This document shows positions 13,436 through 19,871 of a stretch of 40,996 nt of DNA, piece after piece. The notes below the pieces were generated by a model. It did not search any database. It was not told the DNA's origin and saw only the letters and a program-made list of their open reading frames with translations. The translations under genes were made by a program, and so were the position numbers. Location of the stretch: positions 1 to 40,996 of IMG/VR virus record IMGVR_UViG_3300036817_000042; one strand, given 5' to 3'. This DNA comes from a virus. The stretch's first letter is position 1; each line of letters opens with the position of its first letter.

Positions 13436-15804
13436 CACTGCGTCCCTGTTGCCTGTTGCTGCTGGCCGGCAAGTTCGGCTTGCACCTGCCGCTGCTGGCG
13501 CTCCCGCCACATGCGCGAGTAGCCATGTCCCCGATAGCCACCCCAATCATTGTAGACTTCCCCGCTGCGCAGCACGCGACCGCCGCGCCAGCCGGCGTTC
13601 GGATCACGACCGGACCCTTGATCGGTCGCACCGCCAAGCACATTCGATCCATTGAGCGCCATGTCGATCGCGGCATTGTAGCGCCCCATCGACGCCGGAT
13701 TAGCTTGCAACTGACGAAGAGCACGCTGGTATGCTCCGGTTCGCATTGGACCATAGAACGACGGCGACAACATTGATTGAAGCGAACGCCCGGTCATCGC
13801 AGCCCGGTTCATCAGGCTCTCAACCGGCCCGATCGGATCGGTGGAGTTCTCAGTCGCGAGCATCGCGGCAACGGCCGCACGCAATCGCGGACTGGCGCTG
13901 ATTTCGTCGCGAAACTTCGAGCGCTCATTGCGCAGATAGCCGGAATAACCTTGCGTCGGCGGCGTACTCGTGCCGGCGGACCGCGACCGGGCCACAAATT
14001 GCGGCGTGATCTGTGGAGCGCCTGCCATGGCCTGCCTGTCCTGTTGAATGCGGGATAGGACATTATTCCCAAATGGCACGACCGATCGCGATGCGAAGCC
14101 GGGCGATGCCGCCGACATCAGGAGGTCGCCTTGGGTGCCTTGAGTACCTTGCGGCTGTGCGCTCTGTGCGCCGGCCTGGAGCGCACCTTGAGTCCGCGCG
14201 AGGTCGGCTTGCTCCTGCGGCGTACGCGGCGCAGCGACATCACCCATGCCTGATGGTACGCCCGGCCCAGCAACTTGATTTCCGGTGTCGGCAGGCGCGG
14301 TCGCCGGAACCGGTGGGTTCCCAGGACCAAACTGGAACGGAGTCCCGCGTCCCGGTGTCGCCGGTCCGGCCGGTAACGCACCCGGCGCAAACTGCTGATT
14401 CCCGGGCTGACCTCCACCCGCCGGTTGGCCCGGCGTCGGTCCGTTGTCCTCGTGCTCCGCTCCAGGGTCTTGCTGCTGGTCATCCTGTCCGTCCTGTCCG
14501 TCCTGTCCGTCCTGCTGGCCGTCGCCGATCCCCATGCTGTACCGCATCCCACGTCCCGGCGGTCCATCGCCATAACGATGCCCGTACCAGTTGAAACCGC
14601 GCATGCCGCGCCCATGCCGACCGCCGATGCCGCGACCATAGCCAAAACGACCATGCCGTACCCTCCCCATTGGTCCAAAGCCAGGGAAGCTACCGCCGCC
14701 ACCTCCACCGCCAAGGCCACCAGCACCACCCAACAACCGCGCTACAAGCGGTGCAAGCTGTGATGGCAATCCCATTTGATGCAAGGCATTGGCGGCAAGC
14801 CGTTCCAGCGCCGTGCGCGGCTGCGGGTTGGCGCGACGGTCCTGTTGCTGCTGTTGCCGCCGCTCCTGTGGCGTCTTGGCATCGTCCGTGGTGCCGGTCG
14901 GACCGGCCGGACGGCCGTCGGGGCGGATCGGCTGCGCCTGGACCGGCGTCACGCCGGGCTGTGCGCCACCCTGGAGCGGCTGCTGTGCGGTCTGCTGTGG
15001 CGGTGCCGGCTGTGGTGTCGGGACCGCACCCGCGCCGCCCGCCATTGTTGTCGCCGCGACCTCTCCGGTACCGGGTCCGGCTTCCCCAGGCTGCTGCAAC
15101 TGCGCTGGTCCTGTGTCTATCATGCCTACCTGATCGGTGGGCAGTTGTTGATTAGGTCCGGTGGCCATTTGTTCGGCCGGCTGGAACCGCTGATCGAATG
15201 TGGCGAGTTGCTGCCCTCCGGCTTGCTGTCCGCCTTGGCCCGGCCACGGCTGGCCTTGCTGCGGGTCCCAGCCTGGAGGCCCGGTGCGCGCGCCGGCCCC
15301 GCCTTGCCCCATCTGTTGGATATAGGCGGGCATCTGACCGGGTGCTCCCCACTGGCCGCCGCCCTGCCAACCCTGCGGATTGACCGGCCGGTTCTGCAAT
15401 CGCTGCACCTGTTGGTCCTGTGCAAGCTGTTGCAGCGACCGCGTGCCCGGTGCTCCCTGTTGACCTTGCTGACCGGGCTGCTGACTGCCTTGCCCAGCTT
15501 GACCGCCAAGATCACCGGCTTGAAGTTCGGTCTGGACCGGCTGATAGGCTGCTTGCGGCGTCTGTCCGGCAACCGACGTATCGAAGCCACCAGCACCACC
15601 GGCGAATTGATCCATCGGGTAGAGGCCGGAAGTCGGATCATAACCGGACTGCGACGGATCGTAACCACCGCCCATGTTGGCATAGGGATCATAGCCGGTG
15701 CCGAGCGTCGGATCGTTGGCATACGCCGCAATGTTGGGATCGCTGCTGATGCCACTGAAGCCGCTGACATCGTAACCGCTGGCGCTGGGATCGTAAAAAC
15801 TCAT
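13435..15804 (-). CDS. Large virion protein with possible murein-hydrolase end
   Basis: 789 residues from ATG 15804 (AGGCGG upstream; the longer frame to 15888 is unneeded). The first 600 are Gly/Gln/Pro-rich and low complexity: tandem G-Y-D-P repeats near the N-terminus, and a 9-bp DNA tandem at about 14483-14515 giving G-Q-D repeats. The last 150 residues are different: AAVAAMLATENSTDPIGPVE, S-L-M-N-R-A-A, GATDQGSGRDPN and SGEVYNDWGGY. This resembles cell-wall hydrolase domains of the SleB type (E-x(n)-N-R pattern), so it may open murein during entry. That match is from pattern memory only. Confidence 0.7.
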   Translation of the reverse strand: MSFYDPSASGYDVSGFSGISSDPNIAAYANDPTLGTGYDPYANMGGGYDPSQSGYDPTSGLYPMDQFAGGAGGFDTSVAGQTPQAAYQPVQTELQAGDLGGQAGQGSQQPGQQGQQGAPGTRSLQQLAQDQQVQRLQNRPVNPQGWQGGGQWGAPGQMPAYIQQMGQGGAGARTGPPGWDPQQGQPWPGQGGQQAGGQQLATFDQRFQPAEQMATGPNQQLPTDQVGMIDTGPAQLQQPGEAGPGTGEVAATTMAGGAGAVPTPQPAPPQQTAQQPLQGGAQPGVTPVQAQPIRPDGRPAGPTGTTDDAKTPQERRQQQQQDRRANPQPRTALERLAANALHQMGLPSQLAPLVARLLGGAGGLGGGGGGGSFPGFGPMGRVRHGRFGYGRGIGGRHGRGMRGFNWYGHRYGDGPPGRGMRYSMGIGDGQQDGQDGQDGQDDQQQDPGAEHEDNGPTPGQPAGGGQPGNQQFAPGALPAGPATPGRGTPFQFGPGNPPVPATAPADTGNQVAGPGVPSGMGDVAAPRTPQEQADLARTQGALQAGAQSAQPQGTQGTQGDLLMSAASPGFASRSVVPFGNNVLSRIQQDRQAMAGAPQITPQFVARSRSAGTSTPPTQGYSGYLRNERSKFRDEISASPRLRAAVAAMLATENSTDPIGPVESLMNRAAMTGRSLQSMLSPSFYGPMRTGAYQRALRQLQANPASMGRYNAAIDMALNGSNVLGGATDQGSGRDPNAGWRGGRVLRSGEVYNDWGGYRGHGYSRMWRERQQRQVQAELAGQQQQATGTQ

Positions 15805-15811
15805 TGCCGCC

Positions 15812-16138
15812 TCACTTGCCAGCCAAACCAGCAATACTACCAAGACCGCTGGCACCCTGTTCCTGGTTAAGCAAATTTTGCTGCGCATTCAGTTCATTGA
15901 CTTGGGAACCTAGCTGGTCTTCCTGGATTGCGGTATTGGCTGCCGTCGTCGCCGCACCTTGTCCGGCCGCTCCGATCTGCAACGCCTCTCCTGTTGACGG
16001 TCCCGCCCCGGTGCCGGCCTGTGCGCTCATCGCCCCCAATGTGCCTTGTTGATTGAGATACTGATATTGCTGTGCTGGGTCCGTCATCGGAAACGGCAGC
16101 GTGAAATTACCGCCGAGATTGCCACCGCCGCCTGCCAT
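15812..16138 (-). CDS. Small Gly/Gln-rich virion protein, copy 1
   Basis: 108 residues, MAGGGGNLGGNFTLPF at the start, Gln-rich helix at about 65-95 (IQEDQLGSQVNELNAQQNLL) and a Gly/Ala end (GSIAGLAGK). TAGGAG lies seven bases before ATG 16138. It shares start, length, helix position and ending with the gene just upstream, so the two look like an old tandem duplication. Probably a minor tail or internal protein by position. Confidence 0.75.
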   Translation of the reverse strand: MAGGGGNLGGNFTLPFPMTDPAQQYQYLNQQGTLGAMSAQAGTGAGPSTGEALQIGAAGQGAATTAANTAIQEDQLGSQVNELNAQQNLLNQEQGASGLGSIAGLAGK

Positions 16139-16147
16139 CGCGATCTC

Positions 16148-16543
16148 CTACTTTCCCAAGCCACCGAGCGCACCGACAAGACCCGCGGATTGTCCCGCCG
16201 ATTGCGCATTCGACTGTTCCGCCTGTTGCGCCAGATTGTTGTATGCCTGCTGTTGCTGGAGCGCGGCTTGGTTCTCTTCGATACCGATCTGGCCAGCGCC
16301 AAGCTGCGCCCGTGTATTTCCCGCTGCAATGTCGGTTGACTCCGCAGGCTGCATGCCGCCGGACTGCTGGCCAAGTTGATTGGTGCCGCCGCCAAGACCG
16401 AGGTCATTGTAGGTCGCTGTGGTCCGCGCCGCGCTGTTGGCACCGACACTTTGCGCCCATGCCGTCGGATCAGGTCCGACCGGACCAAACGGCGTCGATC
16501 CACCACCGCCGACGCTGCCAAGATCGATGCCGCCGCCCGCCAT
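16148..16543 (-). CDS. Small Gly/Gln-rich virion protein, copy 2
   Basis: 131 residues from ATG 16543 (GAGGTG upstream); a GTG at 16546 could add one residue. Starts MAGGGIDLGSVGGGG and ends LVGALGGLGK with a Gln-rich helix (IGIEENQAALQQQQAYNNLA) before it, the same plan as the gene at 15812-16138. TGATG overlap with the preceding gene. Function unknown; likely structural. Confidence 0.75.
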   Translation of the reverse strand: MAGGGIDLGSVGGGGSTPFGPVGPDPTAWAQSVGANSAARTTATYNDLGLGGGTNQLGQQSGGMQPAESTDIAAGNTRAQLGAGQIGIEENQAALQQQQAYNNLAQQAEQSNAQSAGQSAGLVGALGGLGK

Positions 16544-16956
16544 CACTCACCTCGTAAGCTGACAACAAAACGCGGTTCAAGATGACATCCGATCCGTTCC
16601 ATCAACGGACCGAGGTCAACGCCGGTTTCCGAGAACGCCGACCATTGCACCGCCTTGCGCCGTCGCGCCCAATCTACGCTGTCCCGCAGCAAATGGATAC
16701 AATCCCACACGTGGCCGTCATCAGCCGTCACGATGCTGACAACAGCCTCTATGTCATTCGGCGTCCATGGTGTCGAGCGCAGCCCGGTGAGCACAAACGC
16801 ATGATCGGTGCGGACTGCATAGAACAGGTGAGGATTGGGCAGAACGACGTGACGCACCCACGATTCGGTGGTAACAACATCGTAGTTGTCGCTGTACTTG
16901 CGCAGCAACAAATCCTTCAACCAAATTTCATCATCCGGAAATTTGATGTGCCTCAC
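16543..16956 (-). CDS. Phage protein, possibly GNAT-like, 137 aa
   Basis: From GTG 16956, which overlaps the previous stop (GTGA), it begins (M)RHIKFPDDEIWLKDLLLRK. The pattern F-Y-A-V-R-x-D-H-A-F-V-L-T-G and WSAFSETGVDLGPLMERIG recalls acetyltransferase-fold proteins of podovirus tail operons, but no acetyl-CoA loop (Q/R-x-x-G-x-G/A) is visible. An ATG at 17040 with a good GGAG would add 28 residues, at the cost of an 88-nt overlap. Function unknown. Confidence 0.6.
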   Translation of the reverse strand: MRHIKFPDDEIWLKDLLLRKYSDNYDVVTTESWVRHVVLPNPHLFYAVRTDHAFVLTGLRSTPWTPNDIEAVVSIVTADDGHVWDCIHLLRDSVDWARRRKAVQWSAFSETGVDLGPLMERIGCHLEPRFVVSLRGE

Positions 16957-17411
16957 CAGAACGGGTAATTCTGGAATTGCGCCGTTGGCAGCACCTGATT
17001 GGCAATGTAATGTTCCTGATGATTGATCCACGTCCACCATTTTGTTGACTCCGGCGTCGCCAGCGTCTTGTCAGCAAAATCATGGAAACTGCCCACCTGC
17101 GTCGCCGGCCGCTGTCCTGTCAGGAACCACCACCCGAACCATCCCGGCAACGTCACCGTCGCATCCTGATGTGCCTGTCCGTGATTGAGATGCCAACCGC
17201 TGGCCTGTGTCTTGGTATTGACTTCCGGGTCCAGCATATAAGGCAGCACGGAGAATTGCGAGAGGCCGATACCCTCCCATCCCATCGCACCGAACAGGTT
17301 GCGATGTGCCATCATATGTTCAAAAGCAAAAGCACCGCGTTTGGCATACGGCAGCGTCGTGTGAACATTTGGATGTTCATCCGGCGGGACAAGCAGCGTC
17401 ACGATCGCCAT
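16953..17411 (-). CDS. Virion-operon protein of unknown function, 152 aa
   Basis: Starts MAIVTLLVPPDEHPNVHT and is rich in Trp and His (GWFGWWFLTGQ; KWWTWINHQEHY). The sequence reads as a compact beta protein. Position between tail-hub accessory genes and the Gly/Gln-rich proteins suggests a minor structural role. Overlaps the upstream gene by 35 nt; ATG 17423 is an alternative start. No family recognised. Confidence 0.65.
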   Translation of the reverse strand: MAIVTLLVPPDEHPNVHTTLPYAKRGAFAFEHMMAHRNLFGAMGWEGIGLSQFSVLPYMLDPEVNTKTQASGWHLNHGQAHQDATVTLPGWFGWWFLTGQRPATQVGSFHDFADKTLATPESTKWWTWINHQEHYIANQVLPTAQFQNYPFW

Positions 17412-17637
17412 GATATTCCACATCAAAGTAGTAGGCTTTGTCCGGCGATGGCCAGACCACTATCGTATTACCATCGTACATCCAAAATTCTTTGGGAAAA
17501 CCGTAGTCGTTCCAGGGCGACAAGGTATCGACCTCGCGTAACTTCACAACAAGCGGAAGGCCGCGCCCGCACTTCATGAGTACGCTGCGCGGCCGTTCGC
17601 GAACCTTGTAGTATCCCTGAAATGCCTTCATCCTCAT
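17377..17637 (-). CDS. Virion-operon protein of unknown function, 86 aa
   Basis: From ATG 17637, which overlaps the upstream stop (ATGA), it begins MRMKAFQGYYKVRERPRSVL. Predicted beta-rich: LPLVVKLREVDTLSPWNDYG, FWMYDGNTIVVWPSPDKAYY. The longer frame to 17772 only adds shadow sequence of the upstream gene. Unknown function, probably structural by operon position. Confidence 0.65.
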   Translation of the reverse strand: MRMKAFQGYYKVRERPRSVLMKCGRGLPLVVKLREVDTLSPWNDYGFPKEFWMYDGNTIVVWPSPDKAYYFDVEYHGDRDAACPAG

Positions 17638-18053
17638 GGACGTCTCTTGTGCGAGTTGCGTCCGGCCGTCTGTGCATTGCTCTCCATCAGGCGGTCGAAC
17701 TCCTTCGAACCTTGCCGCGTACCCTCCCGAACGTGAGTCGCGACAAGGCCCGATGGGGCTTGGCGGTCCCACACCGGCCAGCCGCCGGGATCAAAGCCTC
17801 TCGGGCTGATTCTGTCCATCCCGTGATCCGACATCATCGAATCGGCGGCCTCAACTGACTTGCCGCGCGGCCCGACACGCGGTTCGGTGGCATAGCGGAG
17901 CGGCCCAGCGACGGGCCGCCCTTCCATTTGCACCCTATCGTTCTGAAGAAAGTGACCATGACCATTCCAACGCCCGTCCTTGCGAGCATCGGAACCGGTT
18001 TCCGGGTTGAGCTTGGGCCATTCGCCCTGCCGGCCTCTGTGTCCGCTGCCCAT
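17634..18053 (-). CDS. Gly/Arg/Asp-rich hypothetical protein, 139 aa
   Basis: GGAGA eight bases before ATG 18053 and a directly adjacent upstream stop (TGA then ATG) support it. The sequence is polar and probably disordered (GSGHRGRQGEWPKLNPETG...), rich in Gly, Arg, Asp and Pro, ending N-S-H-K-R-R-P. It is the last and longest member of the arginine-rich micro-gene chain. No family recognised. Confidence 0.65.
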   Translation of the reverse strand: MGSGHRGRQGEWPKLNPETGSDARKDGRWNGHGHFLQNDRVQMEGRPVAGPLRYATEPRVGPRGKSVEAADSMMSDHGMDRISPRGFDPGGWPVWDRQAPSGLVATHVREGTRQGSKEFDRLMESNAQTAGRNSHKRRP

Positions 18054-18137
18054 TCAGTATCTCCTGCCGTGTCTGCGCCGTGGAAAGCGCATGCGGCCAC
18101 CGCGCGTGCGGTGACCGCGCCGGCCCCGTCGCGCCAT
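18054..18137 (-). CDS. Protamine-like 27-aa micro-protein
   Basis: Twenty-seven codons between TAATG at its start and a TGA directly touching the next ATG. It begins MARRGRRGHRTRGGR and ends R-R-Y; 13 of 27 residues are arginine, with no acidic residues. Composition and length resemble protamines and the adenovirus core peptide mu. Likely nucleic-acid binding by charge (inference). Coupling on both sides is the main evidence that it is translated. Confidence 0.6.
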   Translation of the reverse strand: MARRGRRGHRTRGGRMRFPRRRHGRRY

Positions 18138-18232
18138 TACCGATAGCGCCTACGGGAACGTCGAAGATGACGTCCGCGCCGCTGCTTGGTCTGTTCGTCG
18201 ATCTTTTCGGCCTCAGTCTGCCAATCCTTCAT
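18137..18232 (-). CDS. Arg-tailed 31-aa micro-protein
   Basis: A perfect AGGAGG lies six bases before ATG 18232. MKDWQTEAEKIDEQTKQ is an acidic-amphipathic first half, followed by a basic tail with nine arginines (R-R-G-R-H-L-R-R-S-R-R-R-Y-R). Its TAA overlaps the next ATG. It could be a small adaptor with a nucleic-acid-binding tail; function unknown. Confidence 0.65.
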   Translation of the reverse strand: MKDWQTEAEKIDEQTKQRRGRHLRRSRRRYR

Positions 18233-18234
18233 GG

Positions 18235-18309
18235 CTACCTCCTGCGTGATCCGCGACGGCCACCCCGTCGCAGGCTTGGAACGACCATGGCATTACCGCG
18301 ACGCGCCAT
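18235..18309 (-). CDS. Arg-rich 24-aa micro-protein
   Basis: AGGAGAGG lies just before ATG 18309, inside the 3' end of the nuclease gene (17-nt overlap). Nine of 24 residues are Arg; it begins MARRGNAMVVPSLRRGG and ends R-R-R. The stop is 2 nt before the next ATG, and its last two Arg codons supply that gene's AGGAGG site. Same character as the 27-aa gene at 18054. Confidence 0.55.
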   Translation of the reverse strand: MARRGNAMVVPSLRRGGRRGSRRR

Positions 18310-18730
18310 CAGCCTCTCCTACCGGGTTTCCGCTTGGCTCTTGCTTTGCGGAGGTTCTTGCGGGCCGCTCGCTTTTGGAGCTTGGTTGGGTACTTGGGAT
18401 GCCTTCCTGTGAGTCGGCCCATTTCAACAGGCGCTCCCAAACGTGCCAGGGTACGACCACCAGCGGGTCTTGGCGGTCACGCCGCAAGAACAGTACATCG
18501 TAGTCGGCCAACCACCGCTCAATAAGCGCAAAGCCTTCGCCGCCACCACGGCCCTTGACCTCCGCCGAGAGCGCAGTCTCTCCGACGTACACATCCACAT
18601 CATGACCGGAACCGCGAAATCGCGTCGCGCCGGATGCGGGATAACGTTCGGCATGGAGGCCAGCTTCAACATGCCTATTCACAATCTCCCGTTCGATCCG
18701 ATCGCCCTTCTCCCGTTCCTTCTTTCCCAT
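18293..18730 (-). CDS. PD-(D/E)XK nuclease, Holliday-resolvase-like
   Basis: 145 residues from ATG 18730. KEREKGDRIEREIVNRHVEA (N-terminal helix with a conserved Glu), then GSGHDVDVYVG (D44/D46) and LSAEVKGRGGG (E57-x-K59) give the E, D, E-x-K set of PD-(D/E)XK enzymes such as archaeal Hjc-type resolvases. I recall similar proteins in alphaproteobacterial phages. LIERWLADYDVLFLRRDRQD follows. Its position inside a chain of arginine-rich peptides is odd. Junction resolution before packaging is a sensible role (inference). Confidence 0.8.
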   Translation of the reverse strand: MGKKEREKGDRIEREIVNRHVEAGLHAERYPASGATRFRGSGHDVDVYVGETALSAEVKGRGGGEGFALIERWLADYDVLFLRRDRQDPLVVVPWHVWERLLKWADSQEGIPSTQPSSKSERPARTSAKQEPSGNPVGEADGASR

Positions 18731-18881
18731 TGTCCATGCTCCACTCACGCCAGCCGCCATTTTTCACGGCGACAAACTCACGTCCATTATACGCCACCTG
18801 CATCGCCGGCTTACGACCGATGTATATCTTCTTGACGATACGAACTGGCACCACATGGCCTGTTGACAGCGTGACCTTCAT
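18675..18881 (-). CDS. Small beta-rich protein, 68 aa
   Basis: Starts MKVTLSTGHVVPVRIVKKIY with GGAG ten bases upstream; VAYNGREFVAVKNGGWREWS completes a beta-rich core. The last 20 residues overlap the nuclease gene by 56 nt and look like read-on. The start overlaps the previous stop (ATGA). Function unknown. Confidence 0.65.
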   Translation of the reverse strand: MKVTLSTGHVVPVRIVKKIYIGRKPAMQVAYNGREFVAVKNGGWREWSMDNGKEGTGEGRSDRTGDCE

Positions 18882-19057
18882 CGTCTCGATCTCCGGCCGT
18901 AGCGAATGTTACTGCGCTTCAGACCTAGACTTGGATACCTCCGCTCACCGGCTCTTCTGGCAACATCGGTCAAAACGCGATTAGTCATGCCGCGACTGCC
19001 GCCGGGCGTTTGAATATCGCGGTAATTGCGCTGATCGCCCGGATCATCATTGGGCAT
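18878..19057 (-). CDS. 59-aa protein with arginine-rich end
   Basis: Too short for most callers but fixed by coupling: ATG 19057 overlaps the preceding TGA (TGATG, with GGGAGA upstream), and its own TGA overlaps the ATG at 18881. N-terminus MPNDDPGDQRNYRDIQTPGG is polar; the middle is helical (TNRVLTDVARRAGERRY); the end is basic (Y-G-R-R-S-R-R). Unknown function. Confidence 0.65.
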   Translation of the reverse strand: MPNDDPGDQRNYRDIQTPGGSRGMTNRVLTDVARRAGERRYPSLGLKRSNIRYGRRSRR

Positions 19058-19239
19058 CAGTGTCTCCCGCTGCGCCGGCCACGCCGCTTGTCGCGATGCG
19101 CAATGACCGGTCCCGCCCGGCCGCCAGGACGCGGCGTACGATGCCGGACCTTCTCTTGACGTCCGCCCTCGCGTGCGGAGCGCCAGTCATCAGGCCAACT
19201 ATCGTCAGACCATGGATTGCGCTTGACCGCTGCCATCAT
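19057..19239 (-). CDS. 60-aa Arg/Asp-rich protein
   Basis: GGGAGTAG lies directly before ATG 19239. MMAAVKRNPWSDDSWPDDW is followed by a basic half (HRDKRRGRRSGRH at the end). TGATG overlap with the next gene. Unknown function; part of the arginine-rich chain. Confidence 0.6.
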   Translation of the reverse strand: MMAAVKRNPWSDDSWPDDWRSAREGGRQEKVRHRTPRPGGRAGPVIAHRDKRRGRRSGRH

Positions 19240-19290
19240 CTACTCCCGACACGTGCGCTGCTGGTCATGCGGCCGATGCCGCGACCTATG

Positions 19291-19470
19291 CTATCGCCGC
19301 CGCCGCGCCGCCCGCCGCCGGGTCTGGCGCGGAATGATCTGCCGCGTGAGGCCCCTGATCTTCTGGATGATCTGACGAGCCTGCTCAACGGCCTTAATGC
19401 CCCCTGCCGCGCCGCGTGCGGCGGTGCCGTCTGCCACGGTGCCCTCCGGTCGCGCTCTTGGGCCGCTCAT
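19291..19470 (-). CDS. 59-aa helical protein with Arg8 tail
   Basis: From ATG 19470 the frame reads MSGPRARPEGTVADGTAARG, then a regular amphipathic helix (AVEQARQIIQKIRGLTRQII) and a tail with R-R-R-A-A-R-R-R-R; 14 arginines of 59. Protein-like codon choice in this frame is better than in the overlapping frame of 19394-19585 for the shared 77 nt. No strong ribosome site, so coupling from the overlapping gene is assumed. Confidence 0.55.
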   Translation of the reverse strand: MSGPRARPEGTVADGTAARGAAGGIKAVEQARQIIQKIRGLTRQIIPRQTRRRAARRRR

Positions 19471-19585
19471 GCCGGCCGCCGCGTGGAACGACTTGAACGC
19501 CCGTCTTGGGCCGGTTCTCCCGGCCCCGTCCTACGCCGGCCGGATCGACACGGCTGCGGCGTCCAAGATTAACGCCTCTTGCCAT
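19394..19585 (-). CDS. 63-aa Arg/Gly-rich protein
   Basis: GGAGG precedes ATG 19585, which overlaps the preceding TGA (TGATG). MARGVNLGRRSRVDPAGVGR starts a very basic Gly/Arg/His-rich sequence ending R-G-R-G-H. The second half overlaps the gene at 19291-19470 in another frame, so its C-terminus is the least certain part. Protamine-like composition; function unknown. Confidence 0.55.
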   Translation of the reverse strand: MARGVNLGRRSRVDPAGVGRGRENRPKTGVQVVPRGGRHERPKSATGGHRGRRHRRTRRGRGH

Positions 19586-19740
19586 CAGAGCCTCCGCAAT
19601 TTGCGCTGACTGTTCATGACGCGCGGATACCGCCAGTTCGCGTTGGTACGCGCCCGGAACGGCGGTGTTCTGAAGTTACGCGCTTTCGAATTTGGCCCGA
19701 GCATCCGCGCCATGTTCTGCGGGCGCAGAATCCGTGGCAT
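19585..19740 (-). CDS. 51-aa basic protein
   Basis: Locked between two TGATG overlaps (19740 and 19585). Begins MPRILRPQNMARMLGPNSKA, ends K-L-R-R-L; 12 arginines, almost no acidic residues, with aromatic residues in the middle (RTPPFRARTNANWRYP). Member of the same basic micro-gene chain. Confidence 0.6.
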   Translation of the reverse strand: MPRILRPQNMARMLGPNSKARNFRTPPFRARTNANWRYPRVMNSQRKLRRL

Positions 19741-19814
19741 CAGCGACGCCTACGTGCCCGGATACGACGCGCCCGGCGTGTCATGCGGAGTCGGTGTGTC
19801 CTACGTCGTGGCAT
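19740..19814 (-). CDS. Protamine-like 24-aa micro-protein
   Basis: First gene of the chain, 58 nt after the tail-hub gene. GGGAG lies eight bases before ATG 19814, and its TGA overlaps the next ATG. Fourteen of 24 residues are arginine (begins MPRRRTHRLRM, ends R-R-R-R), with no acidic residue. Almost certainly a nucleic-acid-binding peptide if translated. Confidence 0.6.
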   Translation of the reverse strand: MPRRRTHRLRMTRRARRIRARRRR

Positions 19815-19871
19815 CTTTGAACTCCCTTGGTTGGGGTCGCTTTTCTAATTTGGGATTCTGCACTCTTGAGG

